From Thermoplasmata archaeon (GTDB taxonomy: Archaea; Thermoplasmatota; Thermoplasmata; Lutacidiplasmatales; UBA184): a stretch of 45,707 nt of DNA. Below the pieces are notes generated by a model, which did not search any database, was not told where the DNA came from, and saw only the letters and a list, made by a program, of their open reading frames with translations. Numbering within the stretch: position 1 is the first letter of the stretch; each line of letters opens with the position of its first letter. A program made the translations under genes and the position numbers. Location of the stretch: NCBI GenBank assembly GCA_030037815.1, contig JASHPZ010000080.1, positions 1 to 45,707 of the forward strand, written 5' to 3'. Positions 34,518 through 42,483 of the stretch are shown here, in pieces.

Positions 34518-35021
34518 CTACGGGGCGGTCGCGCCGACGATCGCGCGGACCGCGGCGATCACCGCGTCGGCGCGCGCCTCGAACTCCGCCGCCCCGGGCG
34601 CGTCCGGGAAGCTGCGGGCGACCGCGCCCGCCCGACGCGCCAGTTCTCCCATCGACGGGAGCGGGTCGTACGGCATCGGACGCTTCGTCGCGCGGCTGCG
34701 CTCCGCGTCACCGCGGATCGACTCGAGCTGCTCGATCGCGATTCGGAGCGCCGGCTCGAGGATGTCCGTGCGGACCGCGGGGGCGTACTTTCCGTTGTCG
34801 ATCTCGAGGAGCGTCCGCGCGCAGCTGACGGACGAGTCGAAGAACCGGAGGTAGTCCTGGTGGAGCAGGTTCCGCTTGAGGTCCGCGAACATCGGCTCGC
34901 GGCCGGGGCTCAACCCGGGGACCTTCCCGCCGATCGCCTCGTCCACGATGTTCGGGGGCGGCCGCTTCCCGTCGAAGACGTCGAACCCCGGGGGGAGGTT
35001 CTTGATGCCGCTCCAGCCCAT
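34518..35021 (-). CDS. hypothetical helical protein
   Basis: 167 residues. The first 45 residues are Gly/Pro-rich with MGWSGIKNLPPGFDVFDG and PGREPMFADLKRNLL, followed by helices (YLRFFDSSVSCARTLLEIDNG, LEPALRIAIEQLESIRGDAERSR) and a last helix rich in Ala and Arg. No family recognised. CTAAGAC about 28 bases upstream on the minus strand (near 35046-35053) fits the ATG at 35021. It is divergent from the small membrane protein at 35096. Confidence 0.65.
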   Translation of the reverse strand: MGWSGIKNLPPGFDVFDGKRPPPNIVDEAIGGKVPGLSPGREPMFADLKRNLLHQDYLRFFDSSVSCARTLLEIDNGKYAPAVRTDILEPALRIAIEQLESIRGDAERSRATKRPMPYDPLPSMGELARRAGAVARSFPDAPGAAEFEARADAVIAAVRAIVGATAP

Positions 35022-35095
35022 GGACGCCCGTCGAACGCACGGGCGGTCTTAGCCCCGCCGGCCACACCTAAGCGGTCGCCGTGCCTGCGGGACGC

Positions 35096-35287
35096 ATGGC
35101 CGACGAGTACGAAGAGGGGCCGGCGGAGCGTCGGGTCGAGAAGCTCGGCACCGAACTGGACGTCGAATTCGCGTCGCTCCGACGACAGGTCCACGCCCTC
35201 GAATTGTGGACCCAGACGTCGGTCGGGCTGCTCCTGGTGGTCGCGGTGCTCCTGACCGTGCTCCTGTTGCGGACCCGCGCCGGCTGA
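35096..35287 (+). CDS. small coiled-coil protein with C-terminal membrane helix
   Basis: 63 residues from the ATG at 35096; a GTG at 35081 is in frame but the CCTAAG box at 35067-35072 lies about 26 bases before the ATG. A charged helix (EEGPAERRVEKLGTELDVEFASLRRQVHALELW) is followed by one membrane segment of about 20 residues and RTRAG. A tail-anchored layout, probably a membrane-associated helper. Function unknown. Confidence 0.7.
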   Translation: MADEYEEGPAERRVEKLGTELDVEFASLRRQVHALELWTQTSVGLLLVVAVLLTVLLLRTRAG

Positions 35288-35308
35288 GCGCGTCCGCGGC
35301 GGCGCGCC

Positions 35309-35788
35309 CTACGGGTGGGACATCTGCTGCAGCGCCGCATCGCGGCGCCGACCCATCTCCTCGGGCGTGAGCAGTTCCTTCCACGTCGCGAGCGTCCAGG
35401 TGTGGCCGAACGGGTCCTCGACGATCGCCATCCGGTCGCCCCAGAACTGGTCGTCCGGCGGTCGGATCGAGGTGGCGCCGGCGGCGACCGCGTCCTGGTA
35501 GGTCCGGTCGACGTCCGGCACGTAGAGCCACAGTCCGCCGGGCGCGTCCCCGATCGTCTTCGCCGACTTCGACCCCATCTCGGGGAACTCGTCGCTCAGC
35601 ATGACGCGGGAGTCGCCGATCTCGATCTCGGCGTGCCAGATCTTCCCGCCGGGTCCGCCGTCGCGGGCCCGCTCCTTCGCGCCGAACGCCTTCGCGTAGA
35701 ACTGGAGCGCCGCGGCGCAGTCGTCGAGGATGATCGCGGGGGTCACCGAGTGGAAACCGTCGCGCCGGTAGTGGGGGGCTTTCGCCAT
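35309..35788 (-). CDS. PhnB-like VOC protein
   Basis: 159 residues with the VOC fold: SVTPAIILDDCAAALQFYAKAFGAKE, WHAEIEIGDSRVMLSDEFPE, and VPDVDRTYQDAVAAGATSI...DPFGHTWTLATWKE. The YQDAVAAGA and DRMAIVEDPFGH wording is typical of the PhnB/glyoxalase-like branch with no proven substrate. Cytosolic. Single gene on the minus strand. Confidence 0.9.
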   Translation of the reverse strand: MAKAPHYRRDGFHSVTPAIILDDCAAALQFYAKAFGAKERARDGGPGGKIWHAEIEIGDSRVMLSDEFPEMGSKSAKTIGDAPGGLWLYVPDVDRTYQDAVAAGATSIRPPDDQFWGDRMAIVEDPFGHTWTLATWKELLTPEEMGRRRDAALQQMSHP

Positions 35789-35885
35789 GGCCGCGCGAGC
35801 GGACGGTGGGTCAAGTCGGTTGCGGGCGCGCGCGAGGCAAGGGTCCTAATACCCCGCCGCGGACGCAACGCCCGAGGACGCGCCG

Positions 35886-36320
35886 ATGGTGCACGTGAAG
35901 GACGAGGGGAGCCGGTTCGACGGTTCGATCCAGACGGTCTGGCGGTATCTCCAGTCGGGCGAGCCGCACTCGGCGGCGCACCGGTCGATGCGCAACCGCA
36001 CGTCGAAGCCCGTCGGGGAGACGACCCTGGAGGCGACGATGGAGCGGCTCTGGCGCGGACAGTGGGTGAAGGTCGTGAACCGCATGACCGTCCTCCCCCC
36101 GCTCGGATTCGTCCAAGAGTATCTCGAGGGGCCGCTCGCGGGCTCGAAGCTCGTCACGGTCTACACCCCCGAGGGGGACACGACCCGCGTGGACGTCTTC
36201 GGGGAGTTCACGTCGCCGACGCTGGACCCGAAGGACGTCGAGTCCGCGGCGCGCGCATGGCTCGCCGAGTCGTACGAGGAGGACGCGCCCGCGATCCGCG
36301 CGATGCAGCGGATGCCTTAG
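35886..36320 (+). CDS. SRPBCC-like protein
   Basis: 144 residues. The N-terminus has a helix (GSIQTVWRYLQSGEPHSAAHRS), then a series of strands ending in VFGEFTSPTL, and a C-terminal helix AARAWLAESYEEDAPAIRAM, the order of the helix-grip fold. It probably binds a lipid-like ligand; not closely alike in wording to the SRPBCC gene at 20393. A CCTAATAC box at 35845-35852 leaves a leader of about 12 bases. The stop overlaps the convergent basic-protein gene. Confidence 0.65.
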   Translation: MVHVKDEGSRFDGSIQTVWRYLQSGEPHSAAHRSMRNRTSKPVGETTLEATMERLWRGQWVKVVNRMTVLPPLGFVQEYLEGPLAGSKLVTVYTPEGDTTRVDVFGEFTSPTLDPKDVESAARAWLAESYEEDAPAIRAMQRMP

Positions 36321-36442
36321 GTCGACCGCGAGCGGCTCTTCCGCCGCACGGCCCGACGGCGGGCCGCGACGCGGAGGTTCCGGTTCCGTCGGTTGCGCTT
36401 TCGGGCGGCGGGGGACCGGGCTTTGCGGGGACCGCTCGTCAT
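36317..36442 (-). CDS. very small Arg-rich basic protein
   Basis: 41 residues from ATG at 36442: 15 Arg and 3 Lys out of 41, with segments RKRNRRNRNLR and RRRAVRRKSRSRS. No acidic residue. This composition is like small ribosomal proteins (L39e, L41e) or protamine-like proteins, but the wording does not match a family I know. GAGGT at about 36452-36457 lies about 10 bases before the ATG, a clear Shine-Dalgarno site on the minus strand that is rare in this window. CCGTTAAGG at 36484-36492 is a possible TATA box. The stop shares bases with the convergent gene. Confidence 0.62.
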   Translation of the reverse strand: MTSGPRKARSPAARKRNRRNRNLRVAARRRAVRRKSRSRST

Positions 36443-36604
36443 CGGGGTTCGACCTCGGGACGGGGAGGGGTACCTCGTCCGGTCCTTAACGGCGACCGTC
36501 CGCGGGGCGGGGGCGACCGGCCCCCGGAGGACTCCGGAGTTCCCGTCGCGAAGAGAGATACCGTTCCGCACCGTACCGGGAGGAGGAGGGTACGTTCACC
36601 GACC

Positions 36605-38059
36605 ATGCCGCGAGACCCCCGGTCGACCCTGCCGCAACCCGTCTACGACGAACCGACGTTCAACGAAGGGGTGCCGACCCCCGACCCGACCCGGTTCGCG
36701 GTGCCCCACCCGTCGGACGCCGCACAGTACGCGCAGATCCAGGCGCTGCTCTACGAGGACGTGGTCGGGTTCCCCGCCGCCCGCGGGAACCCGTCCGACC
36801 TCTACGAGCTCGCCGCGGCGCTCGGCCCCCACGGCCCGAGCGAGGTGGCGGCGATCGCCGCCGCGGGCCGGATCGTCTTCCACGCCGTCGGCGACATCGG
36901 CGCCTCGACCCAGGCGAAGTACCCGGGCGAATTGCGCGTCTCCGACCAGATCACGCTCGACTGCCAGAGCGCGGCGGCGGCCGACCGCCCGCAGTTCCTC
37001 TACCTCCTCGGGGACGTCGTCTACGACTTCGGGGAGGCCCAGTACTACTACGACCAGTTCTACGAGCCGTACCGCAACTACCCCGCGCCGATCTTCGCGA
37101 TCCCGGGGAACCACGACTCGTTCATCGTCCCGGGCACGCCCGCCGCCGGCGACCCCCTGACGACCTTCCAGCGCAACTTCTGCGCGACCGAGCCGACCGT
37201 CACCCCCGAGGCGGGGTCGCTCCACCGCACCGCGATGACGCAGCCCGGGGTCTACTTCACGCTGGACGCGCCGTTCGTCCGGGTCATCGGCCTCTTCAGC
37301 AACGCGCTCGAGGACCCCGGCGTCATCTCGAGCGAGAACGGCAAGTGGACGAGCGTCCCGGACGTCCAGCTCGACTTCCTCGCCGCGCAGCTTGCCCGGG
37401 TGAAGTCGGACGCCTTCACCGGCGCGCTCCTCCTCGCGGTTCACCACCCGCCGTTCTCCTACGCGCCGCCTTCCGGCGCGCCGGGCAGCGGCGGCGCCCA
37501 CGCGGGCAACGGGCCGATGCTCGCCCAGATCGACGCGATCTGCTCCGCGGCCGGGGTGTACCCCCACGCCGTCCTCGCCGGCCACGCCCACAACTACCAG
37601 CGGTTCACCCGCGCGTTCGCGTTCGGCGGGGCGGCCCGCGAGGTGCCGTTCCTCGTCTGCGGGGACGGCGGGCACGACGTGAGCCCGCTCGTCCAGGCGA
37701 AGCGGGGCTCCGCGGCGACCGAGCCCGTGGACGGTTCGGACGTGAGCTACCTGGACGCCGGCGGCACGTTCCCCGGGAGCCGGCTCACGCTCGAGCGGCA
37801 CGACGACCAGCACTACGGGTACCTGCGCGTGGAGGTGGACGCGGCGTCGCTGACGCTCGACTTCTATTCGGTCGCCGGCTCCACCCCGTCGACGACGCCC
37901 ACCGACTCCGTCGTGGTCGACCTCGCGACCGCCGCGCTCGCGCGCCGGTCCTCCGACCTCACCGGTCGGAGAGCAGCTGGACCAGCGCCTCGTGGATCCG
38001 GCCGTTCGACCCGATCGCGTCCTGGGCGAGGATCGTCGGCTCGGACGACCAGTCGGTGA
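36605..38059 (+). CDS. calcineurin-like metallophosphoesterase (purple acid phosphatase type)
   Basis: 484 residues. Motifs in order: AVGDIGA (Asp97), LLGDVVYDFG (Asp137), IPGNHDS (Asn169-His170-Asp171), AVHHPPFSY and AGHAHNYQRF, the five metal blocks of calcineurin-like phosphatases; the wording NYQRF resembles purple acid phosphatases. No signal peptide seen, so the usual secretion of that family is missing. GGAGGAGG lies about 20 bases before the ATG. The last 35 residues are Arg/Ser/Gly-rich, unlike the domain, and run 101 bases into hisN on the other strand; they may be non-functional read-through. Confidence 0.87.
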   Translation: MPRDPRSTLPQPVYDEPTFNEGVPTPDPTRFAVPHPSDAAQYAQIQALLYEDVVGFPAARGNPSDLYELAAALGPHGPSEVAAIAAAGRIVFHAVGDIGASTQAKYPGELRVSDQITLDCQSAAAADRPQFLYLLGDVVYDFGEAQYYYDQFYEPYRNYPAPIFAIPGNHDSFIVPGTPAAGDPLTTFQRNFCATEPTVTPEAGSLHRTAMTQPGVYFTLDAPFVRVIGLFSNALEDPGVISSENGKWTSVPDVQLDFLAAQLARVKSDAFTGALLLAVHHPPFSYAPPSGAPGSGGAHAGNGPMLAQIDAICSAAGVYPHAVLAGHAHNYQRFTRAFAFGGAAREVPFLVCGDGGHDVSPLVQAKRGSAATEPVDGSDVSYLDAGGTFPGSRLTLERHDDQHYGYLRVEVDAASLTLDFYSVAGSTPSTTPTDSVVVDLATAALARRSSDLTGRRAAGPAPRGSGRSTRSRPGRGSSARTTSR

Positions 38060-38756
38060 ACCGTCCGCCGGCCTCGACGAGGATCGGGAGGAGCGGGGCC
38101 GTGTCCCAGATGTGGAGGCCCACGTCGACCATCGCGTCGGCCCGACCGGTCGCGACCAGGGCGAACCCGTAGGCGTCGCCCCAGCCGCGCTGGGTCCGGG
38201 TCGCGGCGGCGAGCCGCTGGAACTGGCCGCTGCGCGCCTCGAGCGCGCGGACGGACGTCGTGAGGACGGTCGCGTCGGCGAGGTGCGAGACGTCGGACAC
38301 GTGGGCCCGGCGGCCGTTCCAGCGGCAGCCCAGGCCGACGGCGGCCTCGACCGTCTCCCCGAGCGCCGGCAGGTGGATGACCCCGACCGACGGCCGCCCG
38401 TCGACCTCGACCCCGACCAGGACCGAGTAGAGCGGCACGCCGTGGATGAACGACTTCGTCCCGTCGATCGGGTCGAGGATCCATCGGACCCGGGCGTCTC
38501 CGTCCTTCGCCCCGAGCTCCTCCCCGACGACCGCGTGGTCGGGGAACGTGCGGGCGATGACCCGGCGGATCTCGCGTTCCGACGCGCGGTCGGCCGCCGT
38601 GACGGGGCTGCCGTCGTCCTTCGTCTCGCTCCCGAGGCGCTTCCCGAAAGACTCGAGCGTGCGCCGGCCGCCCGCTAACGCGGCGGCGTGCGCGACCGAG
38701 AGGATTTTTCGGAGGGAAGGGGTGGGCGCTCGGCGCGGACCGGTGGATCGCGGCAT
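37959..38756 (-). CDS. hisN: inositol-monophosphatase family phosphatase, probably histidinol-phosphatase HisN
   Basis: 265 residues. Metal site: GEELGAK (Glu79/Glu80), WILDPIDGTKSF (Asp95, Asp98, Gly99, Thr100) and WDTAPLLPILVEAGGRFTDW. The segment GWGDAYGFALVATGRADAMVD matches the histidinol-phosphatase branch of the IMPase family better than true inositol monophosphatase. HisN dephosphorylates histidinol-phosphate to histidinol in histidine synthesis, but no other his gene is nearby, so inositol- or fructose-phosphatase are alternatives. The N-terminal 18 residues are weakly conserved. Its 3' end lies under the end of the metallophosphoesterase gene. Confidence 0.85.
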   Translation of the reverse strand: MPRSTGPRRAPTPSLRKILSVAHAAALAGGRRTLESFGKRLGSETKDDGSPVTAADRASEREIRRVIARTFPDHAVVGEELGAKDGDARVRWILDPIDGTKSFIHGVPLYSVLVGVEVDGRPSVGVIHLPALGETVEAAVGLGCRWNGRRAHVSDVSHLADATVLTTSVRALEARSGQFQRLAAATRTQRGWGDAYGFALVATGRADAMVDVGLHIWDTAPLLPILVEAGGRFTDWSSEPTILAQDAIGSNGRIHEALVQLLSDR

Positions 38757-38826
38757 CGGAGACGCCGGCCGCGAAGGCCGGACGCCTCTTCAGCCACGCG
38801 GGGGCCCGCGGAGCGCCGGCGGGGGC

Positions 38827-38997
38827 CTACGCGACCTCGACCCCGTCGTGGACCTCGACCGTATGCGGCTGCGCGTCGAAGCCGAGGCGACGGAGGGACT
38901 CCATCGTCTCGCTCAGGCGCTCGGCCGGGTCGCGCGAGATCACGAGGTCGAGTTCGCGGATGGCGATGTGGTTTCTCCAGACCTGAATCGGTTTCAT
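38827..38997 (-). CDS. 56-residue hypothetical protein
   Basis: From the ATG at 38997: MKPIQVWRNHIAIRELDLVI, then an amphipathic helix RDPAERLSETMESLRRLGF and a final strand TVEVHDGVEVA. A strand-helix-strand miniature, family unknown. The frame is open further upstream with a Cys-rich but unlikely extension, so the internal ATG is chosen. A weak GATACC element lies near 39028-39034. Confidence 0.5.
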   Translation of the reverse strand: MKPIQVWRNHIAIRELDLVISRDPAERLSETMESLRRLGFDAQPHTVEVHDGVEVA

Positions 38998-39200
38998 GCT
39001 CTCTATTCCGGCGGCGGAGTTCTTGACGGTATCCCTCGAACTGCACCCCGTGGTATGTGAGCACGCGACAGGGCCGTGTGCGACCGTAACACATTCCGAG
39101 CGAGGGGCGGGCGCGCCCGAATCCGGTCGCCGGGCCCGCGAAAACACGGAGAGAAAGGATTTCGTACCGCCGGAGGGGTCGCGCCGTCGGAGGCCCGACC

Positions 39201-39800
39201 GTGTCCGCGAACACCGCCCGACCCGACGTCCCGCGCACGATGCGGGACCGCCTCGAGACGTACGCCCAGTACGCGCTCCGTGGCCGGTCGCTCCTCCGCC
39301 TCCAGTATCTCGTGGTCGCGATCGCGACCGCGTCCCTCGGCCTCCTCGTCGCGGAGTACGTCGGCGGGTCCGCGGGCTCCGCGGTCGGGGGCGGATTCCT
39401 CGTCCTCACGGTCGCCTTCGCCTACATCGCCGTCCTCGCCCCGGACCGCTGGCTCGGCCCGTCCGACCCGATCGTCGACCTCGTGCCGGGAGAGGAGGAG
39501 CTGTGGGTGCTGACGCGGTCCGGGGCGAGCCACGCCCTCCGGTGGGACGACCCCGCCTTCCGCCTCGTGCTCGAGGACTACTCGGAGACCCGGGACCGCC
39601 TCCGCGACGTCGTGCGGGTGGTCGTCGGACCCGAGGGCACGTACCGCGGCGGCGTCAACCGGGACGACGCCGACGCGCTCGCGGCGGCGGCGCGCCGCCA
39701 CCGTCTGGCGCGGGACGACGCCCACCGCACGCGCGGCGTGCTCCGGCAGCGGGTGCTCGAAACCACCCTGCGGCCGCGGGGCCGGACCGCGGCGGGATAG
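39201..39800 (+). CDS. two-helix membrane protein
   Basis: 199 residues from GTG at 39201. Two hydrophobic helices (about residues 36-53 and 61-81) make a hairpin after a basic N-terminus; the remaining 110 residues are soluble with a PGEEELWVLTRSGASHALRW motif and a strand-rich region, then an Arg-rich helix at the end. No family recognised. It converges on the TPR-like gene with a gap of six bases. Confidence 0.68.
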   Translation: MSANTARPDVPRTMRDRLETYAQYALRGRSLLRLQYLVVAIATASLGLLVAEYVGGSAGSAVGGGFLVLTVAFAYIAVLAPDRWLGPSDPIVDLVPGEEELWVLTRSGASHALRWDDPAFRLVLEDYSETRDRLRDVVRVVVGPEGTYRGGVNRDDADALAAAARRHRLARDDAHRTRGVLRQRVLETTLRPRGRTAAG

Positions 39801-39806
39801 GCCGGT

Positions 39807-40277
39807 CTACTGCCGACGTGCGATCGCGTCCAGGTCCGTCTCGAGGAGCCGACGCTCGTCGGGGGCGCGGACCTTCGGGAGGAGCTTTCGGGCCGCCGTG
39901 AGGTGACGGTCCCGGCCGCGGGCGTCGCCCGCCACGGCCGCCGCGCGGGCGAGCGCCTCCCACCCGTACGCGACGTAGAACGCGCTCAAGTGGTGTCGCC
40001 GCGCGAGCGCGAGCGACCGCCGCGCATGGAACGTCGCGGGCTCCGCACGCCCGAGCACCGCATACACGCGGGCGAGCTGCCACTCCCCGATCGCGCGCTC
40101 CCGGCCGCCTGCGCCGTGCCCCCAGTGGTAGCGCGACGCGTGCGCGGCGTGGAGCATCTCATCGTCCTCGGCCGCGGTCCGCCGCGGGCGGTCGAGGAGG
40201 CTCCACGTGTAGTTGAACAGGTCGCGGCCGAGCGCGCGGTGCCGGGCGCGCGAGACGGGGTCCGGCCGACGGGGCAT
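39807..40277 (-). CDS. TPR-like repeat protein
   Basis: 156 residues, helical. Pairs of helices with TPR-like small residues: AIGEWQLARVYAVLGRAEPATFHARRSLALARRHH, then VAYGWEALARAAAVAGDARGRDRHLTAARKLLPKV, so two or three repeats. TPR domains bind other proteins. The N-terminal 40 residues carry aromatic FNYTWSLLDRP. The partner is unknown; it lies 21 bases upstream in frame order of the FUSC gene on the same strand. Confidence 0.7.
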   Translation of the reverse strand: MPRRPDPVSRARHRALGRDLFNYTWSLLDRPRRTAAEDDEMLHAAHASRYHWGHGAGGRERAIGEWQLARVYAVLGRAEPATFHARRSLALARRHHLSAFYVAYGWEALARAAAVAGDARGRDRHLTAARKLLPKVRAPDERRLLETDLDAIARRQ

Positions 40278-40298
40278 GCGGACGGACGGCGCCCGCCG

Positions 40299-41369
40299 CT
40301 ATGAGGTCGCGCCGCTCCGGCCGCGCGCGCGCCGGGCCGGTCCGTGCACCGCGAACCAGAGGAACAGCGCGGTGACGAACGCGATCGCGCCGCCGATCGC
40401 CGTGTCGAGCACGCGGGTGAGGGCGAGCGCCGGGCCGCCGGCGTAGCTCAGGTTGAGCAAGACAATGACGAACAACGTGATCCACAGCGCGTAGACGGTG
40501 TAGTTCCAATCTCGCGACGCGAAGACGAGCACGGTCGCCAGGACGAGGATGGCGAACAGCGCCGCGGGCGCGGCCACGTACGACGTGACGACGAACGCGA
40601 CCGCGGCGCCCGCGACGGTCCCGAGCGTCCGCATCGTGGAGTACGCGGTCGTGGTCGCGAGGTCGAGGCGCAGCGACACGAGGACGGTCAGCATGATCCA
40701 GAAGTCGCGGGCGAAGTGCAGGTCGAGCCCGACGGCGAACGAGAGGGCGACCGCGACCGAGACGACTTCGATGTGGCGGAGCGACGCGCGCGGGGGCGGC
40801 GGCGACGGCGCGTCGGCCACGTTCGACCGCAGGGCGGTCGGGGCGTAGCGCCGCGCCAGCGCGGCGTGGAGCACGACCGCGGCGAGGCACCACGCGCCGC
40901 CGAACGCGATCGCGAGCGGGCGCAGCCCGACCTGGACGAGCGTGACGCCGGGGAGACCGGTCCCGACCACGAACATCACCGCCGCCGTGAAGCTCACGTT
41001 CGCGAGCGCCGGTCGCACGCTCCCGAGCAGCGCGAGGAAGACGCCCGCGCCGATCAGCGGGATCTCCCACAGGCCCGGAAGGAGCGCTACGAACGTCCCT
41101 CCGGCGAACGCGACCGTGTTGGCGCCGACCCCGAGCCAGAGCACGGATGGCGACGTGCGGCCGGGGCGGGGGAACTCGACCAGGAGCAGGTTCAGCGCGC
41201 TCAGCGTCGCGAGGACCCCCCACGCCGCGAGGTGGAGCCCGAGCCCGAGGGCGAGCGGGACGCAGACGATCAGCGCGCCGCGCACGCCCCAGGGCACGTC
41301 GAAGTGACCCGGGGCGACGCGCACGACCGACCGGGCGAGTCGGCGCACGCTGGGAGTTTCGTCCTCCAC
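40299..41369 (-). CDS. FUSC family membrane transporter
   Basis: 356 residues with two sets of about five hydrophobic helices, separated by a charged linker near residue 185 (YAPTALRSNVADAPSPPPP). The second half has RDFWIMLTVLVSLRLDLATTTAYSTMRTLGTVAGA, the signature segment of fusaric-acid-resistance/YccS-type exporters. Likely an aromatic acid or organic acid efflux protein. The start is GTG at 41369, with TCTATCC about 26 bases upstream. The TPR-like gene starts 21 bases after its stop, so the two are probably one unit. Confidence 0.85.
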   Translation of the reverse strand: MEDETPSVRRLARSVVRVAPGHFDVPWGVRGALIVCVPLALGLGLHLAAWGVLATLSALNLLLVEFPRPGRTSPSVLWLGVGANTVAFAGGTFVALLPGLWEIPLIGAGVFLALLGSVRPALANVSFTAAVMFVVGTGLPGVTLVQVGLRPLAIAFGGAWCLAAVVLHAALARRYAPTALRSNVADAPSPPPPRASLRHIEVVSVAVALSFAVGLDLHFARDFWIMLTVLVSLRLDLATTTAYSTMRTLGTVAGAAVAFVVTSYVAAPAALFAILVLATVLVFASRDWNYTVYALWITLFVIVLLNLSYAGGPALALTRVLDTAIGGAIAFVTALFLWFAVHGPARRARGRSGATS

Positions 41370-41412
41370 GTCGGCCGGGAGGGGACGCCTCGGATAGAAG
41401 ATGCTGAGGGCG

Positions 41413-42369
41413 CTACCGGCCCGCCCGGTCGAGGACCGTCAGCGCGCGCAGCGTGACCATCTTGCTCGGTTGGCCCGCGCGTTCGAGTCGCAGCGGGCGC
41501 GGTCGCTGGCCGGGGTGGGCCGCGTACCACTTCGCGGGCGGACCCACCACGTCGGGGTGGTTCGCGTCCAGGACCCATCGGCCGTCGCGGCGTCGGCGCG
41601 ACTCCAGGTGGTCGAGGGCCGGCCGCATCCGCGGGTCGTCGCCGTAGCCGAGCGCCGTCAGGATCTCGAGCCCGACCAGGAGGTCGTAGTAGTAGTGGAC
41701 CGGGTAGTGGAACCGGTACCAGGGCGCGTACTTCGCCCCCTGACGGTGAAGCTCCCGCTCGAGGAAGAACTCGGCCCCGCGTTCGACCACCCGGGTCATG
41801 CCCGCGGTCCACTGGGCCCGCGGCAACGCCGCGAACGCGCTGAGCCCCTCCCACGAGTCGAGGTTCCGCCCGACGCCCCAGCACGACCAGCCCCCCTTCG
41901 GGTCGGCGGTCTCCTCGAGCCACTCGAGGCTCCGCCGGACCCGCGGGTCGTCCGCGTACCCCATCTGGATCATCGCGCGCGCCATGTTGCCGACGATGCA
42001 GTGGTGTCCCGTGCCCTTCGAGTTCCCCCCGACGCCCCCGCCCGCCAGGGCGAAGCGGCGCGCCCAGAGCTCGACCGACGCTCGGATGCGGGCGTCGGAG
42101 CGGTCCCCGCCGAGGTCGGCGATCGTGAGCAGCACGAAGTTGGTCGAGAGGTACTTCGGCGTGTAGAGGCTCTCCTCGTGCACCCACCAGCCCGCGGGGT
42201 CCCGGGACGCGAGAAGGTCCGCGACCCACCCGCGGGCGGGGATCGCGGCCCGGGCGGCCCGCACGTCCGGGTCCGACGCAGGGCGGTGCTCGAGCTGGGT
42301 GAGCGCGCGCCAGCGCACCGACGGCTGGTCCGGCTCGAGCAGCCAGCGGAGGACCGACTTCGGGGCCAC
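41413..42369 (-). CDS. terpene-cyclase/prenyltransferase-like toroid protein
   Basis: 318 residues from GTG at 42369, supported by CTAAG 25 bases upstream; the frame is open further but the extension is Arg/Ser-rich and unlikely. Repeated helix pairs with QW-like motifs GWWVHEESLYTPKYLSTNFVLL, KGGWSCWGVGRNLDSWEGLSAF and DGRWVLDANHPD give an alpha-alpha toroid like the squalene-cyclase/prenyltransferase fold. No DXDD or DxxDD motif of true terpene cyclases is seen, so enzyme activity is doubtful. It may bind or degrade a lipid or polymer; function unknown. Confidence 0.72.
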   Translation of the reverse strand: MAPKSVLRWLLEPDQPSVRWRALTQLEHRPASDPDVRAARAAIPARGWVADLLASRDPAGWWVHEESLYTPKYLSTNFVLLTIADLGGDRSDARIRASVELWARRFALAGGGVGGNSKGTGHHCIVGNMARAMIQMGYADDPRVRRSLEWLEETADPKGGWSCWGVGRNLDSWEGLSAFAALPRAQWTAGMTRVVERGAEFFLERELHRQGAKYAPWYRFHYPVHYYYDLLVGLEILTALGYGDDPRMRPALDHLESRRRRDGRWVLDANHPDVVGPPAKWYAAHPGQRPRPLRLERAGQPSKMVTLRALTVLDRAGR

Positions 42370-42391
42370 GCCCGACGAACCGGCGGTGCGT

Positions 42392-42396
42392 CTTAG
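42392..42396 (-). promoter_or_regulatory. TATA-like box of the toroid-protein gene
   Basis: CTAAG on the minus strand (plus strand CTTAG), centred about 25 bases before the GTG at 42369. Confidence 0.45.
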
Positions 42397-42454
42397 CGAC
42401 CCGGTGCGGCGGCCCCTGGCGGCCCCGGAGCGCCGGCGCGACCGGGAGGAGTCT

Positions 42455-42462
42455 AGAAATAC
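42455..42462 (+). promoter_or_regulatory. TATA-like box of the anchored zinc-ribbon gene
   Basis: AGAAATAC, centred 26 bases before the GTG at 42484. Confidence 0.5.
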
Positions 42463-42483
42463 GGCCGCCCCTCGGAGAGGGTC

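Noticed and set aside
35315-36604. Long N-terminal extension of the metallophosphoesterase frame
   Set aside because: It runs across the antisense of the PhnB-like gene and over the SRPBCC-like gene, with Arg/Gly-rich text. The phosphoesterase begins at the ATG at 36605, where a GGAGGAGG lies upstream.
38700-38712. AT-rich stretch GGATTTTTCGG as a promoter for hisN
   Set aside because: It lies inside the coding region after the chosen start, and no start codon occurs about 26 bases downstream of it on the minus strand. It encodes part of the N-terminal helix (RKILS).
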